From positions 62,001 through 126,000 of the forward strand of contig SXXW01000030.1 of assembly GCA_005791165.1 (NCBI GenBank): 64,000 nt of DNA. Direction: 5' to 3'. The translations under genes were made by a program, and so were the position numbers. The stretch is from Cytophagaceae bacterium (GTDB lineage: Bacteria > Bacteroidota > Bacteroidia > Cytophagales > Spirosomataceae). The notes under the pieces were generated by a model. The model was not told where the DNA came from, made no database searches, and saw only the letters and a program-made list of their open reading frames with translations. Shown here piece after piece: positions 54,332 to 62,707 of the stretch; position 1 is the stretch's first letter, and each line of letters begins with the position of its first letter.

Positions 54332-55966
54332 CTAAGGTATTTGCGTTATAACATTGCCGGTACTTCCTGATGGTTCCATAATATGTAGCCAGTTGGCCAA
54401 TGTCACTGAAATATCACTTATGGAAGTTCTTTTTATGATTTCAGCGGGCTTTACTTTCCAACCATAAAACAATAGTGGAACATGTGTATCATATGAATAC
54501 AGGGTGCTATGTGTAGTACCCGTCTGTGATCCCATAAACCATGATGGTTTTAATAAAATCATGAAGTCACCACTTCTCGCTGGATGATATCCATTGATAA
54601 TCAATTGGGCATATTGAGCATTTAAATTTGCGCCCTGAATATCTTTTAAATTAATCAGTTCAGAAAAACCTAGTTGTTTCTGGTAGGATTTCCGAACTAC
54701 TTCAAATAATTTTTTAGTATCTATTCCCATTTTTTCCATCAAACCATGATTGAAATAGAGTTGGCTATTTTCCTCGCCGACCAATAAATCTACATTTCCG
54801 AATGCTTGATTTATGGCTTTTTTCATGTCCTTGATTGATGTATTTCGGTCAAAAACTCCTCCAGGTAATTTTTTGCTATTGGCATATCCGGGAACCTCAG
54901 CTACCGCATGATCTGCTGTTAGAAAAACAAGCACTTGATCTTTTCCATATTGCGCATCCAAATAAGTTAATATCTCTGCGATATCTTTATCTAAACGTAG
55001 ATAAGTATCTTCTAATTCAATGGATTGTGGACCAAAATTATGTCCAACATAATCAGTTGACGAGAAACTGATGGCTAAAAAATCACTAGTGCCACTTTTA
55101 CCTAATTTTTCATTTTCAAGGGCTTTGAGTGCAAAATCTTTAGTGATGCTATTTCCATAAGGCGTAGTTCTAATGACTTCTAATGGATTTCCTCCCTTTA
55201 ATTCGTGTGGAAAACTAGTGGATTTTTCACCTGGTAATTTTCCTTCAAACTTATTTTCATCTTCTGCACTTTGGGTATAAGATTCAATTGGATATAAGGT
55301 GTTCCAACCTTTTTGAACATATTTTAAAGCTCTTTCCTCCGAGTTAAATGATTGAACCCAATTAGGTAATTCATTTAAATAAAAACTGGAGCTGATCCAA
55401 CGGCCTTCTTTTGAATCATACCAATAAGCTGCGTTGGCTGTATGTCCTCCTGGTAATATGGCTCCGCGATCTTTTAATGCTATGGCTATCGTTTTTGATT
55501 TATGATTCTGCGCCATTTTCAATTGATCTGTGATGGTGGTAGTCCAAAGATTTTTAGGTGACATCCATCCCGTTTTTCCTGTGGTTCCCACTGTTTTTAC
55601 TGTGCTATCTTCTGTACAATATACTTTTTTCCCACTGGCCACATCGGTCCAATCGTTACCTACAATTCCGTGTACAGATGGAATTGAACCCGTATATACA
55701 CTCGCATGTCCTGCTGCGGTGACGGTTGGTGCATAATTATAATGATTTTCTTGGCAATTTATTCCCTCTTTCATGAGCCGCTTAAATCCTCCCTCTACAT
55801 ATCGGTCGGCATATTTATAAAGATATTCATACCGCATTTGATCTACGACAATTCCAACGACCAATTTTGGCCTCTTAGGTAATGCGATTGCTTTCTTTTG
55901 AGAATAAGATGTTTGTGAAAAAAATAAAAATGTAGAGGTGAAAATTAAATAGAGAAATTTTTTCAT
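54332..55966 (-). CDS. pafA: PafA-type alkaline phosphatase
   Basis: A 544-residue phosphatase with a signal peptide (residues 1-22). VVGIVVDQMRYEYLYKY holds the metal Asp42, YAPTVTAAGHASVYTG the nucleophile Thr81, FSSTDYVGHNFG and FLTADHAVAEVPG the remaining metal ligands, and GTTHSTLYSYDTHVPLLFYG the last His. This matches the Chryseobacterium PafA layout: a calcium-independent, broadly acting phosphate monoesterase in the periplasm. It is likely involved in phosphate scavenging; no Pho-type box was found. It overlaps the HsdR_N-like gene by four bases. Confidence 0.92.
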   Translation of the reverse strand: MKKFLYLIFTSTFLFFSQTSYSQKKAIALPKRPKLVVGIVVDQMRYEYLYKYADRYVEGGFKRLMKEGINCQENHYNYAPTVTAAGHASVYTGSIPSVHGIVGNDWTDVASGKKVYCTEDSTVKTVGTTGKTGWMSPKNLWTTTITDQLKMAQNHKSKTIAIALKDRGAILPGGHTANAAYWYDSKEGRWISSSFYLNELPNWVQSFNSEERALKYVQKGWNTLYPIESYTQSAEDENKFEGKLPGEKSTSFPHELKGGNPLEVIRTTPYGNSITKDFALKALENEKLGKSGTSDFLAISFSSTDYVGHNFGPQSIELEDTYLRLDKDIAEILTYLDAQYGKDQVLVFLTADHAVAEVPGYANSKKLPGGVFDRNTSIKDMKKAINQAFGNVDLLVGEENSQLYFNHGLMEKMGIDTKKLFEVVRKSYQKQLGFSELINLKDIQGANLNAQYAQLIINGYHPARSGDFMILLKPSWFMGSQTGTTHSTLYSYDTHVPLLFYGWKVKPAEIIKRTSISDISVTLANWLHIMEPSGSTGNVITQIP

Positions 55967-56421
55967 AGGTAAGAGGGAAATTGGTTGATTTTAATTGTTT
56001 GATTTTCTGTTGAATTTATTTCAAAAATATGATTTTCTAAGCCATTCGTTAAGGCTAAAAATTTAGCCATGTTTTTTTGTTGGTACTGACTGATTTGCTG
56101 AAAGCTAACTTCATTTATTTCAATATGCGGAGCTTTACATTCAATAATTATGAGTAATTGTCCTGTTGAATCAAACACCTGAATATCAGTTCTTCGGATT
56201 AATTTATTTACCTTAAACGCTCTTTCTATTTGAATGTTTGTGGCAGGATATCCTAAATGATTGGTTAAAAAATTTAAACAATGTTGCCTTACCCATTCCT
56301 CTGGACTTAGGGCCCTGTATTTCTTGGCTATTGGATCAAAAATAAAAAGTTTCCCTTCCTTTTTTGTTAATTTGTACTCAAATTCAGGGAAAATTAATTT
56401 TAAATTGTTCGAAGAATTCAT
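55963..56421 (-). CDS. HsdR_N-domain PD-(D/E)XK-like protein
   Basis: A 152-residue protein. YRALSPEEWVRQHCLNFLTNHLGYP, then RTDIQVFDSTGQLLIIIECKAP, which contains the Asp and Glu-x-Lys of a PD-(D/E)XK nuclease. QISQYQQKNMAKFLALTNG follows, as in the type I restriction HsdR N-terminal family (HSDR_N_2). No motor, specificity or methylase subunit exists nearby, so it is not a restriction system. Such stand-alone genes are conserved in Bacteroidota with unknown role. I chose the ATG at 56421 over a TTG at 56436. Four-base overlap with pafA suggests co-expression. Confidence 0.8.
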   Translation of the reverse strand: MNSSNNLKLIFPEFEYKLTKKEGKLFIFDPIAKKYRALSPEEWVRQHCLNFLTNHLGYPATNIQIERAFKVNKLIRRTDIQVFDSTGQLLIIIECKAPHIEINEVSFQQISQYQQKNMAKFLALTNGLENHIFEINSTENQTIKINQFPSYL

Positions 56422-56443
56422 AGGTTTTAAAGCCAAATACTAA

Positions 56444-56465
56444 ATTAATCTTTATTTAGATTAAT
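56444..56465. promoter_or_regulatory. Perfect inverted repeat in the divergent gap before AMP nucleosidase
   Basis: ATTAATCT and AGATTAAT form an 8-base inverted repeat with a 6-base spacer, between the divergent HsdR_N-like and AMP nucleosidase genes. It resembles an operator. The core TAATCT/AGATTA also occurs, with different spacing, before metZ at 35-57. Confidence 0.35.
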
Positions 56466-56487
56466 TTCATCACGCAAACATGATTTA

Positions 56488-57261
56488 ATGAAGACAAAAG
56501 AAGAGATTGTTCAAAATTGGTTACCCAGATACACGGGAACTCCCATAGAAAAATTTGGCCAATACATCTTGTTGACCAATTTCAAAAATTATGTGGACAT
56601 GTTTGCTGAAAAATTTTCAGTAGAAATTTTAGGGAACGATCGGCCTATGCAAACGGCTACAGCTAATAACATTACGATCATAAATTTTGGTATGGGTTCA
56701 CCCATGGCAGCTACGGTGATGGATATATTATCAGCTATTTCTCCTCATGCGGTATTGTTTTTGGGTAAATGCGGGGGTTTAAAGAAAAATTTAAATATAG
56801 GTGATTTGATTTTACCCATTGCCGCTGTTAGGGGAGAGGGGACTTCAGATGAATATATGCCAAAGGAAGTACCTGCTTTGCCCTCATTCCGACTGCAAAG
56901 AGCGGTTTCTTCGATGATCAAGAAACATGAAATGGATTATTGGACTGGCTTGGTTTATACGACTAACCGTCGAGTGTGGGAGCATGACGAAGTTTTCAAA
57001 ACATATTTATCTGATATTCGTGCGATGGGAATTGATATGGAGACAGCGACTATTTTTACCGTGGGTTTTGTCAATAAAATACCTCATGGGGCTTTGCTTT
57101 TAGTCTCTGATAATCCTATGACACCTGATGGGGTTAAAACGGAAAAAAGTGATCTTACAGTTACGGTCAATTTTGTCAATAAGCATTTGCAAATTGGCAT
57201 AGATGCTTTAGAAGAATTAGCCAATTCTGGTGAATCTGTCAAACACTTAAGATTTGAATAA
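56488..57261 (+). CDS. amn: AMP nucleosidase
   Basis: A 257-residue enzyme of the short Bacteroidota type; the E. coli enzyme is about 480 residues. TIINFGMGSPMAATVMDILS and LFLGKCGGLKKNLNIGDLILP form the phosphate/ribose site. VYTTNRRVWEHDE and IGIDMETATIFTVGF hold the ribose-binding Met-Glu, and LLLVSDNPMTPDGVK the catalytic Asp. It cleaves AMP to adenine and ribose 5-phosphate. Relatedness to purine nucleoside phosphorylases is expected. It has its own strong terminator. Confidence 0.92.
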   Translation: MKTKEEIVQNWLPRYTGTPIEKFGQYILLTNFKNYVDMFAEKFSVEILGNDRPMQTATANNITIINFGMGSPMAATVMDILSAISPHAVLFLGKCGGLKKNLNIGDLILPIAAVRGEGTSDEYMPKEVPALPSFRLQRAVSSMIKKHEMDYWTGLVYTTNRRVWEHDEVFKTYLSDIRAMGIDMETATIFTVGFVNKIPHGALLLVSDNPMTPDGVKTEKSDLTVTVNFVNKHLQIGIDALEELANSGESVKHLRFE

Positions 57262-57290
57262 AAAAAGCCTTCGTTTTAGAAGGCTTTTTT
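57262..57290 (+). terminator. Intrinsic terminator after AMP nucleosidase
   Basis: AAAAAAGCCTTC pairs with GAAGGCTTTTTT around GTTTTA, ending in a T run, directly after the stop codon. It could also act for the convergent TPR gene that ends at 57314. Confidence 0.92.
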
Positions 57291-57313
57291 TATTCAAATG
57301 AATGATTTTGATA

Positions 57314-58666
57314 TTAATTACAATGATCTCGGATGACCTGATAGGCAGGATTATAACCTAATTCTCCTGATTTACTTAGATCTAAACAACCAGTATTGTC
57401 GCTGAGGGCTAATTTTATAATGCCCCGAACATAATAAGCTTCCGCATATTTAGGATTTAATTTAATCGCATTGCTGCAATCTTGAATTGCATTTCGTTGA
57501 TCGCCTAAGGACGACTTAGCCACACCTCTTAAAAAATACGCCTCTGCATACACAGGATTAAGCGCAATAGCTTTATTGTAATCATCCATGGCTTGTTTTT
57601 GATCGCCAGATTTTGCTTTTGATGAACCTCTATTGAAATATATTTCAGCTCTTTCAGAGGTAAATTCTGCCATTTTGATTTTGTCCTGTACGCCATTTCT
57701 TAGGTCATCTAACAAATTTTTAGACATTTTGCCATCATAAAGTATCTTGGCATTTTCATTGTTTCCCGTTTCTGCTGCTTTGGTATAATCCTCAATGGCT
57801 CCCCTTTGGTCCCCAATTTTTGATTTTGAAAAGCCTCTACCATAATAAGCTTCCACTTTCATTGGGTTTAATTTCAATGACCTGCTGAAATCTTCTAATG
57901 CTCCTTTTTCACCGTTTTCTCCTCTAAAATTTTCCAATTGCGTTTTGCAAAATCCTGAAAAATAATAATCATCTGGATTGTCTGGACTTAGTTTAATGGC
58001 TTCCGCATAATCTTTTAAAGCTGTAGCATATTCTCCTAATTTTAGTTTGGAATAAGCCCGACTCGAATAATAATTCGCACGCTTGGGATTGATCGTGATG
58101 GCTTTATCAAAATCTTCTAAACTTCCTTTAAAGTCTCCCAGTTTTACTTTTGATTCGCCTCTTGAGGCTAAGCCTGGTGCATATTCTGGATTTAATTCCA
58201 ATGATTTGTTGAAATCAGATAAACCGCCTCGGAAGTTTTGAAGTTTCATTTTAGAGATGCCCCGACTAAAATACGCGGTGGCTTCCAATGGATTTAAACG
58301 AATCGCTTCATTGTAATCATTCATGGCCACTTTATGATTATCCTGCATGCTATAACTTTGTCCTCTCGCTATAAAGGCTTCAAAATAGGTAGGTTTTAAT
58401 TCAATAGCTTTGTCAAAATCTAAAATAGCTCCTCGGAAATCTTTTAAATTGTATTTGGCAAATCCGCGATTGTAAAATGAAACCGGATTCGGATTCGCGA
58501 TATTTTTTTCAATCTCAATACTGAAATTCCTTAATGCATCGGCGTAATTACCTGTTTTGTTTTGCGTAATGCCTAATTCAAGATAATTAGGAGTGGCGTC
58601 TTGGGCAATGACAGCAGTGATGAATAGTAAATTCAACAAGAATAGAATGGAAATTCGTTGTAACAT
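57314..58666 (-). CDS. Large TPR-repeat protein
   Basis: A 450-residue protein with a signal peptide (LFLLNLLFITAVIAQ, near residue 21). It has about twelve tetratricopeptide repeats over the rest, for example NLKDFRGAILDFDKAIELKP, LGDFKGSLEDFDKAITINP and SGDQKQAMDDYNKAIALNP. The last repeat ends in ALSDNTGCLDLSKSGELGY. No catalytic domain is present. It is likely a periplasmic or outer-membrane scaffold. Function is unknown. Its repeats show the LGDxxGAIxDY consensus whose glycine position is TGA in the broken TPR gene at 13577-14086. Confidence 0.88.
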   Translation of the reverse strand: MLQRISILFLLNLLFITAVIAQDATPNYLELGITQNKTGNYADALRNFSIEIEKNIANPNPVSFYNRGFAKYNLKDFRGAILDFDKAIELKPTYFEAFIARGQSYSMQDNHKVAMNDYNEAIRLNPLEATAYFSRGISKMKLQNFRGGLSDFNKSLELNPEYAPGLASRGESKVKLGDFKGSLEDFDKAITINPKRANYYSSRAYSKLKLGEYATALKDYAEAIKLSPDNPDDYYFSGFCKTQLENFRGENGEKGALEDFSRSLKLNPMKVEAYYGRGFSKSKIGDQRGAIEDYTKAAETGNNENAKILYDGKMSKNLLDDLRNGVQDKIKMAEFTSERAEIYFNRGSSKAKSGDQKQAMDDYNKAIALNPVYAEAYFLRGVAKSSLGDQRNAIQDCSNAIKLNPKYAEAYYVRGIIKLALSDNTGCLDLSKSGELGYNPAYQVIRDHCN

Positions 58667-58701
58667 GAGTGGATTATTTTTTTGTAAAAATAGTCAATTT
58701 T

Positions 58702-59610
58702 CTAGCTAAGAAAAATTTGACTCACACCAAAAATCACAATCAAAAACAAAGTGCTCAAAGCAGTCTTTTTTAAGTAAGGATCTATTTGTGCTGGTGTCAT
58801 TTTTGAATTCAATTGCTTGATGATTTGAACCAAAGGATACCATCCCGCCATAATGATAATGTTCTGTGATAATTGAATGGGTTTTCCTTGATACATTAAG
58901 TAGATTATAAAGGTACAGACACCTAGTAACATGATTGTTTTTTGGTAGTAGAACCCGTAAATTTTACCTATGCGAACCGGAATGGAATTTTTTCCGGTCT
59001 TTCGGTCATTTTCGACGTCCCTTAAATTATTTAAATTCAATACGGCAACAGATAAAAATCCACAACCAGAGGCTGGAATCAAAATGTAATAATTTAGAAT
59101 TTCAGTTTGTAAATAGTAGGTACCAAAGGTGCCAACCCAACCAAAAAACAGAAATACCGAAAGGTCGCCTAGGCCTATGTAGCCATAAGGTTTTTTGCCA
59201 ACCGTATAAGCGATTGCAGCTAAAATAGCCAGCAGACCCAGCACAATAAAAGCGATAATCGTTTGTGGCTTAGCGTATTGCAAAGCAAAATATAAAAGAC
59301 TTATCCCTGAAATAAATGAAAGGCTTGCCGCGATGATTACCGCATTTTTCATTTCGGAAGGAGAAATTTTTCCGGTTTGAACAGCTCTCAAGGCTACTTT
59401 CCTATTTTTATTGTCTACTCCGTTTTTCGAATCTCCTAAATCATTCGCAAAATTTGAAAGGATTTGGAGAAATAAAGTGGTTATAATAGCAAGGGATGCC
59501 GTTAAAAAAGAAAATTTTCCGGCCGCATAGGCCAGAAAATTTCCTAATAAAATACTCGCTATCGCTAATGGTAAGGTACGAGGTCTCGCAGCCTCAATCC
59601 ATCGATTCAT
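58702..59610 (-). CDS. menA: 1,4-dihydroxy-2-naphthoate polyprenyltransferase
   Basis: A 302-residue UbiA-type prenyltransferase with about nine helices. The first Asp-rich motif is NFANDLGDSKNGVDNKNR (aspartates about 55-65), and the second is NLRDVENDRKTGKNSIPVRIG. It attaches the isoprenoid tail to DHNA in menaquinone synthesis, consistent with a menaquinone-based respiratory chain that also uses complex I (nuoH). It lies five bases after the glutathione peroxidase-like gene in an argS-gpx-menA run. Confidence 0.93.
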   Translation of the reverse strand: MNRWIEAARPRTLPLAIASILLGNFLAYAAGKFSFLTASLAIITTLFLQILSNFANDLGDSKNGVDNKNRKVALRAVQTGKISPSEMKNAVIIAASLSFISGISLLYFALQYAKPQTIIAFIVLGLLAILAAIAYTVGKKPYGYIGLGDLSVFLFFGWVGTFGTYYLQTEILNYYILIPASGCGFLSVAVLNLNNLRDVENDRKTGKNSIPVRIGKIYGFYYQKTIMLLGVCTFIIYLMYQGKPIQLSQNIIIMAGWYPLVQIIKQLNSKMTPAQIDPYLKKTALSTLFLIVIFGVSQIFLS

Positions 59611-59615
59611 CTGAT

Positions 59616-60242
59616 TTATTTATTCAATGCTGCAACGAATTCAGGACTTGTGGGCTTAATTCCAGATGCAAAGAAATTAACTAATTCTCCTTTTTCATTG
59701 ATCACATACTTGCAGAAGTTCCAACTTGGTTCCTTTTCGTTCCAACCATTTTGGTTTTTATCTGAAAGCCATTTGTAAAGCTCACATTTTTCGCCGCCTT
59801 TGACAACCACTTTTTCCATCATTTGGAAAGAGACGCCATAATTTTTTTGACAGAAACTAGCTATTTCAGAATTCGTTCCTGGCTCTTGTCCCCCAAATTC
59901 ATTGGCCGGGAAACCCAAGACTACAACGTCTTTATTTGCCTGATGGAATTTCTCCCAATCTGCATATTGTGGAGTGTAACCACATTTAGATGCTGTATTT
60001 AAAATAACAATCTTCTTTCCTTTGAATTGAGAAAAGTCAATTTCTTTTCCGTCGATGGTCTTCATTTTAAATTGATGAAAGTTCTTTTCAGCGGTTGTTT
60101 CCATTTGGTTTGGACGAGTTAAAACTGTGTTTTGAGTGAATGGCAATGCTAATGCCGTTAAAATAGATCCAATTTTCATAAAGCTTGCTAACATGATGGT
60201 CAAAATTAAAAAGGTTAAAAAAATGATACTCTTACGTTTCAT
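59616..60242 (-). CDS. Glutathione peroxidase-like thiol peroxidase
   Basis: A 208-residue protein with an N-terminal membrane segment (IIFLTFLILTIMLASFM) that is probably a signal or anchor, so the enzyme works in the periplasm. The active-site motif is LNTASKCGYTPQYADWEK with a true Cys codon. GFPANEFGGQEPGTN (Gln) and PSWNFCKYVI (Trp, Asn) complete the tetrad. Most bacterial GPx-like enzymes use thioredoxin rather than glutathione. It shares one base with argS (TAATG) and lies five bases from menA. Confidence 0.92.
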   Translation of the reverse strand: MKRKSIIFLTFLILTIMLASFMKIGSILTALALPFTQNTVLTRPNQMETTAEKNFHQFKMKTIDGKEIDFSQFKGKKIVILNTASKCGYTPQYADWEKFHQANKDVVVLGFPANEFGGQEPGTNSEIASFCQKNYGVSFQMMEKVVVKGGEKCELYKWLSDKNQNGWNEKEPSWNFCKYVINEKGELVNFFASGIKPTSPEFVAALNK

Positions 60243-62026
60243 TACATTTTATTGGGTGAAACTATTCCTAATAACGAAAAAGCATGCTGAATTGTTTTAC
60301 CCGTAATGTCTGCCAAAGTTAATCGAATGTTTCGTTTATTTTCATCCTCCTCTTTCAAAATACTTAATTCATTATAAAGTTTATTGAATTGCTTCGCTAC
60401 ATCATAGGCATACATCGCGATTAATGATGGGGAAAACGTTTCTGCAGCAGACTCAATGATGCTTTTGTATTGGCCCAAAATATAGATTAAATCTATTTCA
60501 GTCACGGTTAATTCAGCGCCTATTGTATGTCCAGCCAAGAGGTCAATGCCTGATTCCTTTGCTTTCCTAGTGATGGAGCAAATTCTAGCATGTGTATATT
60601 GAATAAATGGACCCGTATTTCCTTGAAAATCAATGGATTCTACCGGGTTAAACATCATCCGTTTCTTTGGGTCAACTTTCAATAAAAAGTATTTTAGAGC
60701 CCCCATGCCAAGTTGTTGGTATAATTCGTTCGACGCATCTTCCGTAAAACCATCCGTTTTTCCTAGCTCCATGGTTCGTTCTTTGGCCGTTTGCACCATT
60801 TCAGCCATTAAATCATCCGCGTCTACCACAGTACCTTCACGTGATTTCATTTTTCCACTCGGTAGGTCAACCATCCCGTAGGATAAGTGAAAATTACCAT
60901 GGGAATAGGGCTTATTTAATTTTTTCAGAATATGGAACAACACTTCAAAATGATAATCTTGTTCATTTCCTACCACATAGATGGATTTTTTTGCCCCAAA
61001 ATCCTCGAATTTCAATTGGGCCGTCCCCATATCTTGCGTGATATATACGGAGGTTCCATCTTTTCTTAAGACCAATTTCTCATCCAATCCCTCTTCCTCT
61101 AAATTGATCCAAACAGATTGATCATCTTTTTGATAAAAAACTCCCTCTTTTAATCCTTCGTCGACCAATTTCTTACCTAATAAATAGGTATTCGACTCCC
61201 TGTAAATTTTATCAAAATGAACGCCCATCTGCGCATAACTTTTCTCAAAACCTGCAAAAACCCAAGTATTCATGGTTTTCCAAAGGGCCATGACTTCTTG
61301 GTCACCATTTTCCCAAGCTAACAACATGTCTTGCGCTTTTAGGAGTATGGGTGCTTCTTTTTTAGCCTTTTCAGGATCTAAACCTTGCTTAATTAAAACG
61401 TCAATTTCAGATTTGTAGAGTTGGTCAAAGGCCACATAATATTTCCCAACCAAATGATCCCCCTTTAATCCACTACTTTCAGGAGTTTCTCCCTGGCCCA
61501 TGAGTTGGTACGCCAGCATAGATTTACATATATGTATCCCTCGGTCGTTTACCAAATTTGTTTTGATGACATCATAACCAGCTGCTTCTAAAATTTGGGC
61601 AACAGAAAATCCAAGAAAGTTATTCCTTAAATGGCCTAAATGCAGAGGTTTATTTGTGTTGGGTGATGAATATTCAATTAATACCTTTTCCCCTTTTTTA
61701 TCTAATGAGAATTTTTGAGAACCTTCAATAATTTTATTTAACGCATTTATCCAAACTTCATCCGTAAAACTAAAATTTAAAAATCCCTGAACAACTTGGA
61801 ATTTTTTGACGCCAGTATAGTTTTCTAAAACGAATTGGCCTAGTTTCTCTGCAATGGCCGCAGGTGCTAAACCTGCTTGCTTAGTAAAAGGGAAAACAAC
61901 AAAGGTGTAGCTTCCTTCAAATTCCTTTTTGGTTTCTTGTAAAACCAAGTCGTTTGCCTGAATTTCAAATAATGAGGATAAGCCATTTTTTAAGGCTTCA
62001 ATTAATTGCTTTTGTACTAATAACAT
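60242..62026 (-). CDS. argS: Arginine-tRNA ligase
   Basis: A 594-residue class I synthetase. The HIGH-type motif is SPNTNKPLHLGHLRNN, YGMVDLPSGKMKSREGTVV is the KMSKS-like loop (in this family often MKSR), and the C-terminal anticodon domain includes FIQYTHARICSITRK. It charges tRNA-Arg. I chose the ATG at 62026, where the family-typical N-terminus begins; a 20-residue in-frame extension upstream is not family-like. Expression is from a -7 box about 40 bases before the start, and gpx overlaps the end. Confidence 0.96.
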   Translation of the reverse strand: MLLVQKQLIEALKNGLSSLFEIQANDLVLQETKKEFEGSYTFVVFPFTKQAGLAPAAIAEKLGQFVLENYTGVKKFQVVQGFLNFSFTDEVWINALNKIIEGSQKFSLDKKGEKVLIEYSSPNTNKPLHLGHLRNNFLGFSVAQILEAAGYDVIKTNLVNDRGIHICKSMLAYQLMGQGETPESSGLKGDHLVGKYYVAFDQLYKSEIDVLIKQGLDPEKAKKEAPILLKAQDMLLAWENGDQEVMALWKTMNTWVFAGFEKSYAQMGVHFDKIYRESNTYLLGKKLVDEGLKEGVFYQKDDQSVWINLEEEGLDEKLVLRKDGTSVYITQDMGTAQLKFEDFGAKKSIYVVGNEQDYHFEVLFHILKKLNKPYSHGNFHLSYGMVDLPSGKMKSREGTVVDADDLMAEMVQTAKERTMELGKTDGFTEDASNELYQQLGMGALKYFLLKVDPKKRMMFNPVESIDFQGNTGPFIQYTHARICSITRKAKESGIDLLAGHTIGAELTVTEIDLIYILGQYKSIIESAAETFSPSLIAMYAYDVAKQFNKLYNELSILKEEDENKRNIRLTLADITGKTIQHAFSLLGIVSPNKM

Positions 62027-62063
62027 ATTAAAATAATTGGTTTTAATGATCCCCAATAAGCAA

Positions 62064-62071
62064 CAAAGGTA
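62064..62071 (-). promoter_or_regulatory. Candidate -7 box for argS
   Basis: TACCTTTG on the - strand matches TAnnTTTG exactly and lies 38 bases before the argS ATG. No well-spaced TTTG is seen upstream; the nearest is 12 bases away. Confidence 0.45.
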
Positions 62072-62124
62072 GCCAATTTGGATCAAATATTGCGATTTGA
62101 CTTAATAAATGAGGAATTAAATCT

Positions 62125-62132
62125 TACCTTTG
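62125..62132 (+). promoter_or_regulatory. Candidate -7 box for tsaC
   Basis: TACCTTTG again, eight bases before the tsaC ATG at 62141, with TTTG (62096-62099) 25 bases upstream. If used, the leader is almost absent. It mirrors the argS box across the divergent gap. Confidence 0.42.
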
Positions 62133-62140
62133 TGTCCATT

Positions 62141-62707
62141 ATGTTGAATCTATATGCTGATGCGATTGCCTCTTTAAAGTCTGGAGGCGTGATATTATAT
62201 CCAAGTGACACCATTTGGGGTTTGGGCTGTGATGCCCGTATGGATGCATCTATTGAAAAACTTTTTGATATTAAAAATAGACCTGAAAATAAAGGTTTGA
62301 TTTTGTTGATTTCGAAAATTGAACAGTTAAGTGAATATGTGGAGCAGGTCCCGGAAATCGCTTGGGATTTAGCCGAGTTTGCGGAAGATCCATTGACCAT
62401 TATATATCCTAAAGGTAAAAATGTCAGTAAGTATATGTTGGGCCCCGATGGCAGCATCGCAATCCGATTATTGAAAGATGAATTTTGCAAGGGTTTGGTC
62501 TATCGCTATCAGAGAGGAATTGTTTCCACCTCTGCTAATATTTCAGGAGCTCCATCGCCGACTGATTTTGCCAGTATTTCAGAATCGATCAAATCGCAGG
62601 TAGATTATATTTTACAACCGGAAAAATTGGATAAAAAAGGAGGGTTGAAATCTTCCAAAATAATTAAATTAGGTTTAGGTGGTGAATATACGATGATAAG
62701 ATCTTAA
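62141..62707 (+). CDS. tsaC: L-threonylcarbamoyladenylate synthase
   Basis: A 188-residue YrdC/Sua5-domain enzyme. GVILYPSDTIWGLGCDARM (substrate loop), KNRPENKGLILLIS, PLTIIYPKGKNV, IAIRLLKDEF and RGIVSTSANISGAPSP are conserved. It makes the threonylcarbamoyl-AMP used for t6A37 of tRNAs. The Sua5 extension is missing, so it is the short form. I preferred the ATG at 62141 to a 21-residue upstream extension. Its stop overlaps the cca start by one base. Confidence 0.94.
   Translation: MLNLYADAIASLKSGGVILYPSDTIWGLGCDARMDASIEKLFDIKNRPENKGLILLISKIEQLSEYVEQVPEIAWDLAEFAEDPLTIIYPKGKNVSKYMLGPDGSIAIRLLKDEFCKGLVYRYQRGIVSTSANISGAPSPTDFASISESIKSQVDYILQPEKLDKKGGLKSSKIIKLGLGGEYTMIRS

Noticed and set aside
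55963-56421. Type I restriction-modification system
   Set aside because: Only an N-terminal HsdR-like domain is present; there is no helicase, HsdM or HsdS gene.
59616-60242. Glutathione peroxidase as a selenoprotein
   Set aside because: The active-site codon is a normal Cys codon within SKCGYT.
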